A stretch of 64,000 nt of DNA, from positions 62,001 through 126,000 of the forward strand of contig NZ_JSUM01000015.1 in assembly GCF_000772535.1 (NCBI RefSeq), written 5' to 3'. The translations under genes and the position numbers were made by a program. The notes below the pieces were generated by a model. It did not search any database. It was not told the DNA's origin and saw only the letters and a list, made by a program, of their open reading frames with translations. Source of the DNA: Chelonobacter oris (GTDB lineage: Bacteria; Pseudomonadota; Gammaproteobacteria; Enterobacterales; Pasteurellaceae). This document shows positions 44,885 through 54,816 of the stretch, one piece after another (within the stretch, counting starts at the first letter, position 1; each line of letters starts with the position of its first letter).

Positions 44885-45387
44885 GTCGGATCACCTGTTT
44901 TTTCTTTCGGTTTATCGGGGTTGACGAAATAATCCAAAATCAGCAGGCCGGCGCCAATGGTGATGGCGACATCGGCGATATTGAACACCGGATAATGGTA
45001 GATGTCCCAATACACATGCAAAAAATCGACCACAAACCCGTGATAAGTGCGGTCAACCATATTGGCGAGCGCACCGCCGATAATCAGCGCATAGCCGCTG
45101 TTTGCCAGTTTTTTATTAAATTGATTGTGTGCCAGCCAGTAAATCAGCAAGCCGGAAACGCTCAATGCCAACAGGATAAAGAAATATTTCTGCCAGCCGC
45201 CGTGATCCGCCAAAAAGCTGAATGCCGCGCCATAATTGCGGACATAGGTCAGATTAAACACCGGCAGAATATTGATGCTTTCATGTAACGCAAAATTTTT
45301 CACCACCAGCCATTTGGTGAGCAAATCCGCTATAAAAGCGACCGCACTTAGCCAGAGAAAGGGAAGCCCTGTTTTAAATTTATCCAT
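44881..45387 (-). CDS. lspA: Lipoprotein signal peptidase LspA
   Basis: Inner-membrane aspartyl peptidase that removes prolipoprotein signal peptides. About 168 residues with four membrane helices. Catalytic aspartates are in [19 protein letters not shown] and [12 protein letters not shown], and [14 protein letters not shown] is family-typical. I start at the ATG at 45387, which has GAG ten bases before it; the ATG four codons upstream has no ribosome-binding site. It overlaps ispH and follows ileS. Confidence 0.94.
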   Translation of the reverse strand: MDKFKTGLPFLWLSAVAFIADLLTKWLVVKNFALHESINILPVFNLTYVRNYGAAFSFLADHGGWQKYFFILLALSVSGLLIYWLAHNQFNKKLANSGYALIIGGALANMVDRTYHGFVVDFLHVYWDIYHYPVFNIADVAITIGAGLLILDYFVNPDKPKEKTGDPT

Positions 45388-45401
45388 AGCGATTCTCATT
45401 T

Positions 45402-45434
45402 AAAAAACAGCAGGGGCGGATTCAGTATCCGCCC
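45402..45434 (-). other. Stem-loop between ileS and lspA
   Basis: A perfect eight-bp GC-rich stem (45414-45421 with 45427-45434) has a five-base loop. On the minus strand six Ts (45407-45402) follow after a six-base gap. It could be a weak terminator or attenuator reducing lspA-ispH expression relative to ileS. Confidence 0.5.
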
Positions 45435-45470
45435 GTTATATTGATATTACCTGATTTTGTTACGAATAAA

Positions 45471-48293
45471 TCAGGCAAAATACCGCACTTCGCCGTCGCT
45501 TTCGACATTTTCCACACAGCGGCTGCACAAGTGCGGGTGTGCAGGGTTGCTGCCGATGGTGTCGGAATAGTGCCAGCAGCGCGGGCATTTTTCATGCGGT
45601 GAACGGATCACTTTCACCGCCAGTCCGTTCAGTTCGCCTTCTTCGATATCGGCTTCGGCTAACGGTTTCACCTCAGCTTTGGAGGTGATTAACACGAAAC
45701 GCAATTCATTCCCCAGTTGCTGTAGCAACGGCAGCAGTTGCTCGTCGGCATAAAGGGTGATTTCAGCCTCCAGTGCCGAGCCGATGACTTTGTCGTTACG
45801 CGCCAGTTCCAACACTCGGTTGACTTCAGACCGCACTTTGAGGATTTGCTGCCAGTAGGCATCGTTCATGTTTTCGTTGTTGTCTAACGCAAACAAGCCG
45901 TCATAAAATTCTTCGGTGAATACGAATTCGCCGTGTTCGCCCGGCAGATATGACCAGACCTCATCGGCGGTAAACGAGAGAATCGGTGCTATCCAACGCA
46001 CGGCGGCTTCGGCAATATGGTAAAGTGCGGTTTGGCAGCTGCGGCGTGCGATGCTGTCGGCTTTGGTGGTGTATTGGCGATCCTTGATGATATCGAGATA
46101 GAACGAGCCCATTTCAATCGAGAAGAAACGCATTAAACGCTGAACGACCAAATGGAATTGGTAGTTATCATAGTTCTCGGCAATATCTTGTTGTGCTTGT
46201 AAAGCGCAATCTACCGCCCAGCGATCGAGGGTGATCATCTCATCACGAGCGACCATGTCGGTTTTTGGATTAAAGCCGTTCAGATTAGCCAGTAGAAAGC
46301 GCATGGTATTACGGATACGGCGATAGGCATCGGCAGTCCGTTTAAAGATTTCATCAGATACCGCAATTTCACCGGTGTAATCAGTGGAAGCGACCCACAA
46401 ACGCAGAATATCTGCACCGTAAGTATTCATCACTTTTTGCGGCTCAACGGTGTTGCCGATCGATTTCGACATTTTGCGCCCTTGCCCGTCTACGGTGAAA
46501 CCGTGGGTTAACACTTGACGATACGGCGCTTTGTTTTCCGTGGCGGTGGAGAGCATTAATGACGACATAAACCAGCCGCGATGCTGATCTGAGCCTTCGA
46601 GATACATATCCGGCGATTTACCGTTCAGCTCGGGGCGGTGCGGCACGACTGAACCGAACGTTGAACCGGAGTCAAACCAAACGTCCAGCGTGTCCGGCAC
46701 TTTGATGTATTGATCGGCTTCATCGCCCAGCAGTTCTTTGGCGTCCAGATCCCACCATGCCTGAATACCGCACTTTTCAACCCGCTTTGCCACTTCTTCC
46801 AATAATTCCAAAGAACGGGGATGCAGCTCTTCGGTTTGTTTATGGATAAACAGAGCCAACGGTACGCCCCAAGTGCGCTGACGGGAAATACACCAGTCGG
46901 GACGATTGGCGACCATGGTCTCGATTCGGGCTTGCCCCCAGTCGGGAATCCACTGTACGCTTTGAATCTCTTTTAACGCTTGTTGGCGTAAACCTTGGGT
47001 TTCCATGCCGATAAACCATTGCGGCGTGGCGCGGAAAATAATCGGCGTTTTATGGCGCCAGCAGTGTGGATAGCTATGTGCGATTTTCTGCACTTTCAGT
47101 AAAGCGCCGGTCTCTTGCAGTTTTTCAATGACCGCAGGGTTGGCTTTAAATACGTTCATGCCGGCGAAAAATTCGGCTTGCTCGTTGAATGAACCGTCAT
47201 CATTGACCAGATTCACCATCGTGATATGGTATTTTTGTGCGATGTTATAGTCGTCCAAACCGTGATCCGGTGCGGTATGTACCAAGCCGGTACCGGCATC
47301 GGTGGTGACGTGATCGCCGAGGATCAACGGCACGCTGTAAGCATAGAACGGGTGGTTAAAGCGCAGCAGTTCCAAGTCCGTGCCTTTACTTTCGCCCAAT
47401 ACCGCATAATCGGCAATGTTCAATGCTTGCATCGTGGCATCAACCAGCTCTTTCACCAGAATCAGACGTTCAGGGTTGTTGCCGTTGATTTGTACCAGTT
47501 GATAGCTTAATTCCGGATTGATGGAAATGGCTTTGTTAGACGGCAATGTCCACGGCGTAGTTGTCCAGATGACAGCCGAGATATTGCCGTTGCCGCCGGC
47601 GTTGAATTTGTCGGCGACCGCACTTTCATCTTCGGCGCGAAAGCGTACGTAAATTGACGGCGAAGTGTGTTCTTCATATTCCACTTCCGCTTCCGCCAAA
47701 GAAGAGGCGCAATCCAAACACCAATGCACCGGCTTGTAGCCTTTGTACAGATGCCCGTTTTTGATCACCTTGCCCAAGGTGCGGATAATGTTGGCTTCAG
47801 TGTCGAAATTCATGGTCAGATACGGATTATCCCAATCGCCCAACACGCCGAAGCGGATAAAATCTTGCTTTTGCCCTTCCACTTGTGAAGCGGCATATTT
47901 GCGGCACTCTTCACGGAATTCGGCGGCACTGATTTTCTGGTTGGGTTTACCGACCAGCCCTTCCACTTTCAGTTCAATCGGCAAGCCGTGACAGTCCCAA
48001 CCGGGGATATACGGCGAATCATAGCCAAGTGCGGTTTTGGATTTAATGATAACGTCTTTCAGGATTTTATTAACCGCATGTCCGATGTGTAAGGTGCCGT
48101 TGGCATATGGAGGACCGTCGTGCAGAATGAAACTTTTTTTGCCTTTAGCCGCTTGACGAATTTTTTGGTACAGCGATTTTTGGTACCAGTTTTCCAACAT
48201 TTTCGGCTCGCGTTTCGCCAAATCGCCCCGCATCGGAAAGCCTGTTTCCGGCAGGTTCAGGCTGTTTTTGTAATCGGTTGTTTCGTTAGACAT
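45471..48293 (-). CDS. ileS: Isoleucyl-tRNA synthetase
   Basis: Class I aminoacyl-tRNA synthetase charging tRNA-Ile, with editing of valine. 940 residues. The HIGH motif is at 69-72 ([12 protein letters not shown]), the large CP1 editing domain follows, and KMSKS lies in [18 protein letters not shown] near residue 603. The C-terminal zinc finger has two CxxC pairs (KCPRCWHYS and [10 protein letters not shown]). It lies between ribF and lspA as in E. coli. Confidence 0.97.
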   Translation of the reverse strand: MSNETTDYKNSLNLPETGFPMRGDLAKREPKMLENWYQKSLYQKIRQAAKGKKSFILHDGPPYANGTLHIGHAVNKILKDVIIKSKTALGYDSPYIPGWDCHGLPIELKVEGLVGKPNQKISAAEFREECRKYAASQVEGQKQDFIRFGVLGDWDNPYLTMNFDTEANIIRTLGKVIKNGHLYKGYKPVHWCLDCASSLAEAEVEYEEHTSPSIYVRFRAEDESAVADKFNAGGNGNISAVIWTTTPWTLPSNKAISINPELSYQLVQINGNNPERLILVKELVDATMQALNIADYAVLGESKGTDLELLRFNHPFYAYSVPLILGDHVTTDAGTGLVHTAPDHGLDDYNIAQKYHITMVNLVNDDGSFNEQAEFFAGMNVFKANPAVIEKLQETGALLKVQKIAHSYPHCWRHKTPIIFRATPQWFIGMETQGLRQQALKEIQSVQWIPDWGQARIETMVANRPDWCISRQRTWGVPLALFIHKQTEELHPRSLELLEEVAKRVEKCGIQAWWDLDAKELLGDEADQYIKVPDTLDVWFDSGSTFGSVVPHRPELNGKSPDMYLEGSDQHRGWFMSSLMLSTATENKAPYRQVLTHGFTVDGQGRKMSKSIGNTVEPQKVMNTYGADILRLWVASTDYTGEIAVSDEIFKRTADAYRRIRNTMRFLLANLNGFNPKTDMVARDEMITLDRWAVDCALQAQQDIAENYDNYQFHLVVQRLMRFFSIEMGSFYLDIIKDRQYTTKADSIARRSCQTALYHIAEAAVRWIAPILSFTADEVWSYLPGEHGEFVFTEEFYDGLFALDNNENMNDAYWQQILKVRSEVNRVLELARNDKVIGSALEAEITLYADEQLLPLLQQLGNELRFVLITSKAEVKPLAEADIEEGELNGLAVKVIRSPHEKCPRCWHYSDTIGSNPAHPHLCSRCVENVESDGEVRYFA

Positions 48294-48390
48294 TGTTTAT
48301 CCCGTTTTTTGAGAGAAGTTTTTAAGCAAATAATCGCCACATTATACGCAAAGTGCGGTTGATTTTCGATAGTTTTGTTGACAGACCGCA

Positions 48391-48423
48391 CGTTGACGCA
48401 ACGGTGCGCCCTCGGCGTCAACG
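48391..48423. other. Inverted repeat overlapping the ribF stop codon
   Basis: Perfect nine-base arms CGTTGACGC (48391-48399) and GCGTCAACG (48415-48423) are separated by 15 bases. One arm spans the last codons and stop of ribF. No T-run follows on the minus strand, so a standard terminator is unlikely. Confidence 0.6.
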
Positions 48424-49350
48424 CGACCGGAAAAACGCCCTCGCTGTTTGTACATCTTGTGCGATCCGGGCTTTTAACTGTGCAAAATCGGCGAATTTAA
48501 TTTCATTGCGGATTTTGTGCAGAAATAAAATTTCGAGTGATTGTCCGTAGAGATTTTGTGCGAAATCAAAAATATGCACTTCCAACAACGGACGAGTGCC
48601 GCCGTTGAGGGTCGGACGGTTGCCGACATTGGCGACACCTTGATAGCGGCTACCTTGTTTCGTCAGAATTTCCACGGCATATACGCCTTGCACCGGATTG
48701 ACTTGGCGGTGCAGGTGAATATTGGCAGTCGGGAAACCGATAGTGCGCCCTAATTTATTGCCGTGCGCCACACGCCCGTGAATGCTGTACGGCCTGCCGA
48801 GCAGGCTTTCGGCAAGTGCTAGATCGTCATTCGCCAACGCTTGACGAATCAGAGTACTGCTGATCCGTTGTTGATCGAGATGAAAACTATCGTTGTTTTC
48901 CACTTCGAAGCCGAATTGTTTACCGGCTTCGAGCAAGGTTTGAAAATTGCCTTGCCGTTGATAGCCGAAATGGAAATCATCACCGATACTGAGAAATTTT
49001 ATATTCAGTTTTTCAAGCAGATAATGACGGATAAATTGCTCCGGACTGAGGTCGGCAAAAGTGCGGTTGAAGCGAATGCACAATACATAATCCACGCCGG
49101 CTTGTTTTAAAAACCGCACTTTGTCGCGCAAGCGCATTAGCCTTGCCGGCGCATGTTCGGCGCTGAAAAATTCATTCGGTTGCGGCTCGAACAGCATAAC
49201 TACCGACGGCAAATTAAGTTCGACCGCTTTGCTGCGCAGGTGAGCCAAAATCTGCCGGTGGCCTAAATGGCAACCGTCAAAGTTACCGATGGTCAGTGCC
49301 GTGCCGTTCGGTATTGCAGGTAAATTGTAGATACCACGGATCAATTGCAT
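48418..49350 (-). CDS. ribF: Bifunctional riboflavin kinase/FMN adenylyltransferase RibF
   Basis: Makes FMN and then FAD from riboflavin. 310 residues. The N-terminal nucleotidyltransferase domain has LTIGNFDGCHLGHRQIL (about 20-36) and the later ISSTLIRQAL. The C-terminal riboflavin kinase domain starts near residue 185 with HGRVAHGNKLGRTIGFPTAN (residues in GRTIGFPTAN bind nucleotide). It lies upstream of ileS as in E. coli, with murJ just upstream of it. Confidence 0.95.
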   Translation of the reverse strand: MQLIRGIYNLPAIPNGTALTIGNFDGCHLGHRQILAHLRSKAVELNLPSVVMLFEPQPNEFFSAEHAPARLMRLRDKVRFLKQAGVDYVLCIRFNRTFADLSPEQFIRHYLLEKLNIKFLSIGDDFHFGYQRQGNFQTLLEAGKQFGFEVENNDSFHLDQQRISSTLIRQALANDDLALAESLLGRPYSIHGRVAHGNKLGRTIGFPTANIHLHRQVNPVQGVYAVEILTKQGSRYQGVANVGNRPTLNGGTRPLLEVHIFDFAQNLYGQSLEILFLHKIRNEIKFADFAQLKARIAQDVQTARAFFRSR

Positions 49351-49397
49351 AATATGTTTAATTATTCAGGCGGAAAAATTGACGGAATTATAGCATG

Positions 49398-50966
49398 TTA
49401 ATGGCGGAAATGGTGTTTCCTCACCCCAAATAGCGCCAACAGGATAAAATAGGACAGCCCGGCGCCGACAATCAGCCAGGCTAGCCAGTGAATGCGTTCA
49501 GCCAATCCCATTGCCGCCCAAAGATTCAATTTTGGCGAGTAATACCAGATAAATGCGCCCATGCCCAATGCTGCCGCCAACAGGCGCAAGGCGAAGCGCC
49601 GAGTGGTTTTGCCGAATCGATATACCCCGGCTTTCGACAGGCCGTGATAGAGCAGATACGCATTCAGCGTTGCCGACATGGCCGAAGCGATCGCCAGTCC
49701 GACATAACTGAACGGAATCGCCAGCAGGTTAAAGCCCATATTGCTGACCATGGCGATAATGCCGTAACGCACCGGCGTTTTGGTGTCTTGACGGGCGTAG
49801 TAACCGTTGGCGAGAATTTTAATCAGCATATAGCTTAACAAGGCGCTGGTGAACGCCCATAGCGAATAAGAGGCGGCAACCACATCAGACAACAAAAAGT
49901 TGCCGCGCATAAACAGCACCATCAGCATCGGCTGCGCCAACACGGCAATGCCGATTGCCGCCGGTATACCAAGCAGCAGAATCATACGCACGCCCCAGTC
50001 CATCGTATTGCGGAATTCCGTACTGACCACCGCACTTTCATCATGACGGTTAACATGGTGACGGGCAAGCGTCGGCAGAATAACGGTGGAAATCGCAATG
50101 CCGAACAGCCCGAGCGGAAATTCCAGCAGGCGGTCGGAATAATAAAGCCAGCTGATTGAACCGGTCATCAGGAAGCTGGCGATAAAAGTATCGAGCAGCA
50201 GATTGATCTGGCTGACGGAAACGCCGAACAGCGCCGGAATCATCAACGTGCGGATCTTTTTCACGCCCGGATCATTCCACGCCCATTTCGGTTTGACCAG
50301 CATTTTAGCTTGTTTGAGAAACGGAATCTGGAACAAAAATTGCAGCAGACCGCCGAGAAAAATCCCAATTGCCAGTGCCATATCCGGCGTATCAAAGTGC
50401 GGTGCAAGAAAAACCGCACTGGCGATCATGGCAATATTCAGCAACACCGGTGAAAACGCCATTACGCCGAATTTGCCCAGAGTATTTAAAATTGCACCTG
50501 ACAAGGCGACTAAGGTGATAAACCACAGATATGGAAAAGTAATTTTCAATAGTAGTGAAGCTTGTTCATATTTATAGCCGTTCGGGCCGTCGTTGAGCCA
50601 ATCCATGAACCAGCCGGTGCCGAAAATTGCGGCAATTATCGGCGAACCGACCATTGCCAACAGTGTTACTACCGCCACCAGACCGCCGAGTGTTCCGTTG
50701 ACTTTGGCGACAAATTTCTGGGTTTCGCTCAGATTTCCTTCTTTGCGGTATTCTGCCAGAACAGGGATAAACGCTTGTGAAAATGCACCTTCGGCAAACA
50801 GGCGGCGTAAAAAATTCGGGATTCGGTTGGCAAACAGAAAAATATCGGCCGCCGCACCGGCGCCGAGCAGATTGGCGATCACCACATCGCGAATTAACCC
50901 CAATACCCGTGAGAGCAGGGTCATTCCGCTGACGATAATGCCGGATTTTAATAAAGGTTTACTCAA
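49398..50966 (-). CDS. murJ: Lipid II flippase MurJ
   Basis: MOP-superfamily membrane protein moving lipid II across the inner membrane. 522 residues and about 14 membrane segments. It starts LKSGIIVSGMTLLSRVLGLI, with the conserved RDVVIANLLGAGAAADIF and RIPNFLRRLFAEGAFSQAFIP (in two parts: RIPNFLRRLF and AEGAFSQAFIP). These carry the arginines needed for function. It lies upstream of ribF and diverges from rpsT, the same arrangement as in many gamma-proteobacteria. Confidence 0.95.
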   Translation of the reverse strand: MSKPLLKSGIIVSGMTLLSRVLGLIRDVVIANLLGAGAAADIFLFANRIPNFLRRLFAEGAFSQAFIPVLAEYRKEGNLSETQKFVAKVNGTLGGLVAVVTLLAMVGSPIIAAIFGTGWFMDWLNDGPNGYKYEQASLLLKITFPYLWFITLVALSGAILNTLGKFGVMAFSPVLLNIAMIASAVFLAPHFDTPDMALAIGIFLGGLLQFLFQIPFLKQAKMLVKPKWAWNDPGVKKIRTLMIPALFGVSVSQINLLLDTFIASFLMTGSISWLYYSDRLLEFPLGLFGIAISTVILPTLARHHVNRHDESAVVSTEFRNTMDWGVRMILLLGIPAAIGIAVLAQPMLMVLFMRGNFLLSDVVAASYSLWAFTSALLSYMLIKILANGYYARQDTKTPVRYGIIAMVSNMGFNLLAIPFSYVGLAIASAMSATLNAYLLYHGLSKAGVYRFGKTTRRFALRLLAAALGMGAFIWYYSPKLNLWAAMGLAERIHWLAWLIVGAGLSYFILLALFGVRKHHFRH

Positions 50967-51175
50967 AACGGTTTCTCTAATACAGAATAGATTGAGCGCT
51001 AATTGTATAGAAAAATTGTTTTTTAGCTATATTCCGATAAAAAAAACTGCTAAAATTCGCTGCCTGATGCGAAAGTGGCTCTTTCGCTCGACCCTGTTTC
51101 CACTGCGGCGGCAACTCAAAATCGTGTCTTGTTGCGCCGATATGCAGTGATAACAAACAAATTGCAGATTACTAT

Positions 51176-51204
51176 TTGACAAACGCATAGAAAACAGGCA
51201 TATT
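51176..51204 (+). promoter_or_regulatory. Strong sigma-70 promoter of rpsT
   Basis: A perfect -35 TTGACA (51176-51181) and -10 CATATT (51199-51204) are 17 bases apart. Transcription should start near 51211, giving a leader of about 48 bases before the rpsT TTG. The remaining gap to murJ (50967-51175) holds no gene. Confidence 0.8.
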
Positions 51205-51258
51205 TTACGCCTTTATTTTTATGTCTTAATTTTTACAGAAATTCTTGGGAGTTTGATC

Positions 51259-51525
51259 TTGGCTAATATCAAGTCAGCTAAAAAACGTGCGATTCAATCT
51301 GAAAAACGCCGTCAGCACAATGCAAGTCAACGTTCTATGATGCGTACTTATATCAAAAAAGTCTACGCAGCCGTAGCAAGCGGTGACAAATCCGCAGCAG
51401 AAACCGCATTTGTCGAAATGCAAAAAGTCGTGGACAGAATGGCTTCTAAAGGCTTAATTCACGCCAACAAAGCTGCAAACCACAAATCAAAATTGGTTGC
51501 GCAAATCAAAAAATTGGCCGCTTAA
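51259..51525 (+). CDS. rpsT: 30S ribosomal protein S20
   Basis: Primary 16S rRNA-binding protein of the small subunit. 88 residues in the normal form, starting (M)[18 protein letters not shown]. The start is TTG at 51259, with GGGAG seven bases upstream. A TTG two codons earlier would add two residues that S20 lacks. E. coli rpsT also begins with UUG, which tunes its autoregulation. A strong promoter lies upstream and an uptake-signal terminator follows. Confidence 0.96.
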   Translation: MANIKSAKKRAIQSEKRRQHNASQRSMMRTYIKKVYAAVASGDKSAAETAFVEMQKVVDRMASKGLIHANKAANHKSKLVAQIKKLAA

Positions 51526-51543
51526 TCAATTTATTGTGATATG

Positions 51544-51577
51544 AAAACCGCACTTACATGACAAAGTGCGGTTTTTT
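51544..51577 (+). terminator. Inverted uptake-signal terminator of rpsT
   Basis: A 12-bp stem (51544-51555 with 51564-51575) of two opposed uptake signals has an eight-base loop and T-tail. It lies 18 bases past the rpsT stop, next to the convergent ytjB. Confidence 0.88.
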
Positions 51578-51589
51578 ATTGTCTGTCGA

Positions 51590-52273
51590 TTAACGCAGAA
51601 AGCGGCGGCGTTTGGAATGAAAGCGGTGTGTAGGCCGAGCGGCATTTTTGTTCACCACGCTTTTACGGGCGGTATCGACGACAAGAATTTTACGTCTCCT
51701 GCGTAAAAAATAGTGGATACTGCTGGTAACAACCACGCCGCACAAAAAGACAATAATCAGTTCGCCGTACAAATGGTGGAACAGCGCATTGATTTTGTCT
51801 TGCGTGGTTTGTCCGTATTGCGTATCGAATGTGACGCGCAGATAGCCGAGCAGACGTGATGCAGAGCGGATCGGTTCGACAATTTGCTGTGTATTTTCCG
51901 TATCTTCTGCCGAACCGGCATCTAAGCCGATTCTTGCCCGAACGTTAAACGGATGGCTGCTTTGTGCCAGAATATTGCCCTGCGGCGAATATACCGTTGC
52001 ATCCAGCACAAATTCTTGCAGGCGGAATTGATCCAGACTGTCGACCAAACTTTCTATTTTGGTATTATTCGCCAATAAAACCGACATCAAATTGGCCTGT
52101 TGCCGCACCAAGGTGTGCGACAGATAGGAAACCTGGTTGATACTGGCAAGCTGCGAACCGACCTTGAACTGTTTCACGCCATAGAGAATCACGCTCATGA
52201 TGGCGGCACAAGCGACAATAATGGTCAGCAATAAGGCGAACTTGAGGACTTTTTCTTTATTTAAATATAACAA
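51590..52273 (-). CDS. ytjB: Membrane protein of the YtjB/Smp family
   Basis: Inner-membrane protein of unknown function with the SMP_2-type architecture: an N-terminal helix (about 10-34), a periplasmic domain (IVEPIRSASRLLGYLRVTFD is typical), a second helix (about 167-188), then a short very basic cytoplasmic tail. 227 residues. The start is TTG at 52273, supported by AAGG seven bases upstream. The next ATG would cut into the first helix. It is divergent from serB, as in E. coli. Confidence 0.85.
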   Translation of the reverse strand: MLYLNKEKVLKFALLLTIIVACAAIMSVILYGVKQFKVGSQLASINQVSYLSHTLVRQQANLMSVLLANNTKIESLVDSLDQFRLQEFVLDATVYSPQGNILAQSSHPFNVRARIGLDAGSAEDTENTQQIVEPIRSASRLLGYLRVTFDTQYGQTTQDKINALFHHLYGELIIVFLCGVVVTSSIHYFLRRRRKILVVDTARKSVVNKNAARPTHRFHSKRRRFLR

Positions 52274-52357
52274 TTGCGAGCCTTAAATGTTCAAATGAGC
52301 GAAATTATGCTATTAATAGCGCTGGATTATAGCATATTAAACGAATTTGGAACGATT

Positions 52358-53326
52358 ATGCCGCAACAAGCCCTCGATAGTCTGCTCTCATTTTGGCCGC
52401 ATTTACCGGCCGTACTCAACCCGCAGCAACCGCCGGCGCCGACGGCGCAGAATTTTGTGTTATACGGACGGCAGTTGAATCAAACCGCACTTGAGGCTTT
52501 TGCGCAGCAGGCGCAACAGCGATTGCGCCTGTGTGCTGTCTGGCAGTGTGAACAACTGGTGGCGGTGTTGTTACAAGGGGAATATGAACACGAAAGATTG
52601 TTACGCCTTGCCAACGGATTACAGCTGGATATTGCATTACTTAACGGCGAACCGCACTTGGCACAAACTACCGGTTTACTGGTGATGGATATGGATTCGA
52701 CGGCGATTCAGATTGAATGTATTGATGAAATTGCCAAATTGGCCGGCAGCGGCGAGCTGGTATCTGAGATTACCGAGCGGGCAATGCGCGGCGAATTGGA
52801 TTTTGAACAGAGTTTGCGCCGCCGTGTCGGCACGCTTCAGGGGGCATCGGAACATATTTTGCAGCAAGTGCGCTCAAGCCTGCCGCTAATGCCGGGGCTG
52901 GAAAGAACCTTGCAGGTATTGCAGCGACAAGGCTGGCGAACCGCCATTGCTTCCGGCGGGTTTACCTATTTTGCCGACTATTTGAAACAGACGTTAAAAC
53001 TGGACGAAGCGGTTTCCAACCAATTGGAAATCGTGGACGGTTTTTTGAGCGGAAAGGTGATCGGACAAGTGGTGGACGCCCGCTATAAAGCGGAAACCTT
53101 AAACCGTTTGCGTGAAACCTTTGCCGTCAGCAGGCAAAATACCGTTGCGATCGGTGACGGCGCCAATGATTTGCCGATGTTGGCGGAAGCCGGATTGGGG
53201 ATTGCATTTCATGCCAAACCCAAAGTGCAGCAGCAGGCGCAAGTGGTTATCAATCATGCCGATTTGACCGCACTTTTGTTGTTGTTGGAAGCCAATCAAC
53301 GCTTGCAAACGTTATTAAAAAATTAA
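52358..53326 (+). CDS. serB: Phosphoserine phosphatase SerB
   Basis: HAD-superfamily enzyme for the last step of serine synthesis. 322 residues from the ATG at 52358, which agrees with E. coli SerB (starting MP) and has GGA in place; the open frame upstream is promoter-like and unmatched. The N-terminal regulatory region is followed by the nucleophile motif [33 protein letters not shown] and [12 protein letters not shown]. It diverges from ytjB, and yajQ follows 34 bases later. Confidence 0.95.
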   Translation: MPQQALDSLLSFWPHLPAVLNPQQPPAPTAQNFVLYGRQLNQTALEAFAQQAQQRLRLCAVWQCEQLVAVLLQGEYEHERLLRLANGLQLDIALLNGEPHLAQTTGLLVMDMDSTAIQIECIDEIAKLAGSGELVSEITERAMRGELDFEQSLRRRVGTLQGASEHILQQVRSSLPLMPGLERTLQVLQRQGWRTAIASGGFTYFADYLKQTLKLDEAVSNQLEIVDGFLSGKVIGQVVDARYKAETLNRLRETFAVSRQNTVAIGDGANDLPMLAEAGLGIAFHAKPKVQQQAQVVINHADLTALLLLLEANQRLQTLLKN

Positions 53327-53360
53327 AAATCATAACATTAAGACTGAGGAGAAAGAGATT

Positions 53361-53852
53361 ATGCCTTCTTTTGATATTGTATCCGAAGTAACGGTTCACG
53401 AAGTCAGAAATGCGGTGGAAAACGCCAACCGTGACTTGGGCAACCGCTGGGATTTTAAAAATGTACATGCGACAATCGAGCTGAACGAAAAAGACGTGAA
53501 AATCAAGGTCAGCAGCGAATCGGATTTTCAGGTCGAACAGTTGCTGGATATTTTGCGCAGTGCGATGATTAAACGCGGGATCGAACATAATTCACTGGAT
53601 ATCGACGAGCAGTTTGAACACAGCGGTAAAATTTACAGCAAAGCGGTGAAGATCAAACAAGGGATTGAAAGCGAAATGGCGAAAAAGATCACCAAACTGG
53701 TGAAAGATGCCAAAATTAAGGTTCAAACCCAGATTCAGGGGGATCAAGTGCGGGTGACGGGCAAATCGCGTGATGATTTGCAGGCAGTTATCCAGTTGGT
53801 GAAAAGTGCGGAATTGGGGCAGCCGTTCCAGTTTAACAATTTCCGTGATTAG
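53361..53852 (+). CDS. yajQ: YajQ family cyclic-di-GMP/nucleotide-binding protein
   Basis: A 163-residue protein with two ferredoxin-like domains; family members bind cyclic di-GMP or nucleic acid. It begins [20 protein letters not shown] and ends with [18 protein letters not shown], both strongly conserved. GAGGAGAAAGAG precedes the ATG. A small cysteine-containing ORF and a broken glycosyltransferase follow closely on the same strand. Confidence 0.94.
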   Translation: MPSFDIVSEVTVHEVRNAVENANRDLGNRWDFKNVHATIELNEKDVKIKVSSESDFQVEQLLDILRSAMIKRGIEHNSLDIDEQFEHSGKIYSKAVKIKQGIESEMAKKITKLVKDAKIKVQTQIQGDQVRVTGKSRDDLQAVIQLVKSAELGQPFQFNNFRD

Positions 53853-53873
53853 GATTTATTTTCAGGAGGCATC

Positions 53874-54050
53874 ATGACACAGCGTGCAAATACCGGCGAG
53901 GTAACAAAAGGCCTCTTCAGAAAAATGCTGGATAAATATAACGAACTTTGCCGTGATATGGGCGTTGACAACGGCGGCGGTTGCCGTCGTTGCGTGCCGA
54001 TTGTCAAGCAGGATCCGGAACCGGAAAAACCGCAGAAAAAAGCCGGGTAA
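53874..54050 (+). CDS. Small CxxC protein of unknown function
   Basis: An open frame of 58 codons begins 21 bases after yajQ, with a textbook ribosome-binding site (CAGGAGGC, three bases plus ATG). The product has an N-terminal helix-like part (GLFRKMLDKYNELCRDMG). A glycine-rich CRRC motif (NGGGCRRCVPI) and a proline/lysine tail (DPEPEKPQKK) follow. The CRRC pair could bind metal or form a disulfide, but only three cysteines are present. I do not recognise a named family with certainty. Three bases separate its stop from the following glycosyltransferase start, so the genes look coupled. Confidence 0.75.
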   Translation: MTQRANTGEVTKGLFRKMLDKYNELCRDMGVDNGGGCRRCVPIVKQDPEPEKPQKKAG

Positions 54051-54053
54051 TTT

Positions 54054-54816
54054 ATGACGCCGGATTCGCTGCTGGCGTTGGACGTTGTTATTCCCTGCTA
54101 TAATGCGGAAGCACCGTGCAAAGAGCGGTTGACAGCGCATTGCCGCAAAGTGCGGTTCGTCGTATTTATCTGATTGACGATCAATCGCAGGATAACACTT
54201 GGGGATTAATACGACAAATAGCGGCGAAATCCGAGCGGATATCGGCGCTACAAATGCCGATTAACAGTGGCGTTGCCAAGGCGAGGAATTGGGGCGCACT
54301 ACAAGTGATGCCCCGTTGTTGGCTTTTTTAGATGCAGATGATGCTTATCAAGCGGAAGCCTTGTATCCGGCACAGCTTGCCTTATCCAAATTTGCTTATC
54401 TCAGTTTGGTACGCTTGCCGCTCATTGTCGTTGATTTGGCTGCTCGTTATGCCGCCCCCCTCAAGTTAGACAATGCGTGGCATACGGTGCAAATGACCGT
54501 CGGCGGCAATACCGTATTTCGTCGTTCACTATTTTTGGCTGTCGGCGGCTTTCCGCAGGATCAACTGTTCAGGCGTTTCGGCGGGGAAGGCGGCGCATTA
54601 CAGTTGGCATTGATCAGAACAACTGTCGTGGGAACGCTGTTTGGCAAGTCGGACAGTGTGCAACCCGTTGCCGGCGTGTTACATTCTTATCGCAAAGGAA
54701 TGCATGCCGAAAGGCTGTTGGACGTAATATTATTTAAACAATATGATCCGTTGGTCATGAGTCATATGGCGCAGGCCAATCAAGTCACCGATCGTATCAT
54801 ACAACAGCTGCAATAG
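54054..54816 (+). pseudogene. Family 2 glycosyltransferase, disrupted by two frameshifts
   Basis: Three overlapping frames together spell a GT-A glycosyltransferase. Frame 1 (54054-about 54112) starts LDVVIPCYNAEA. Frame 2 (from about 54113) reads TVQRAVDSALPQSAVRR, then LIDDQSQDNTWG. Frame 3 (from about 54295) reads TTSDAPLLAFLDADDAYQ, with the DADD metal motif, then GGNTVFRRSLFLAVGGFP. Each break is explained by the loss of one base, most simply an A: GCA(A)CC near 54113 and GCA(A)CT near 54299. No single open frame covers more than about 528 bases. It may be a decayed gene or a sequencing artefact. Confidence 0.85.

Noticed and set aside
52274-52357. N-terminal extension of serB
   Set aside because: It overlaps the divergent promoter region, has no match to SerB, and the ATG at 52358 agrees with the family.
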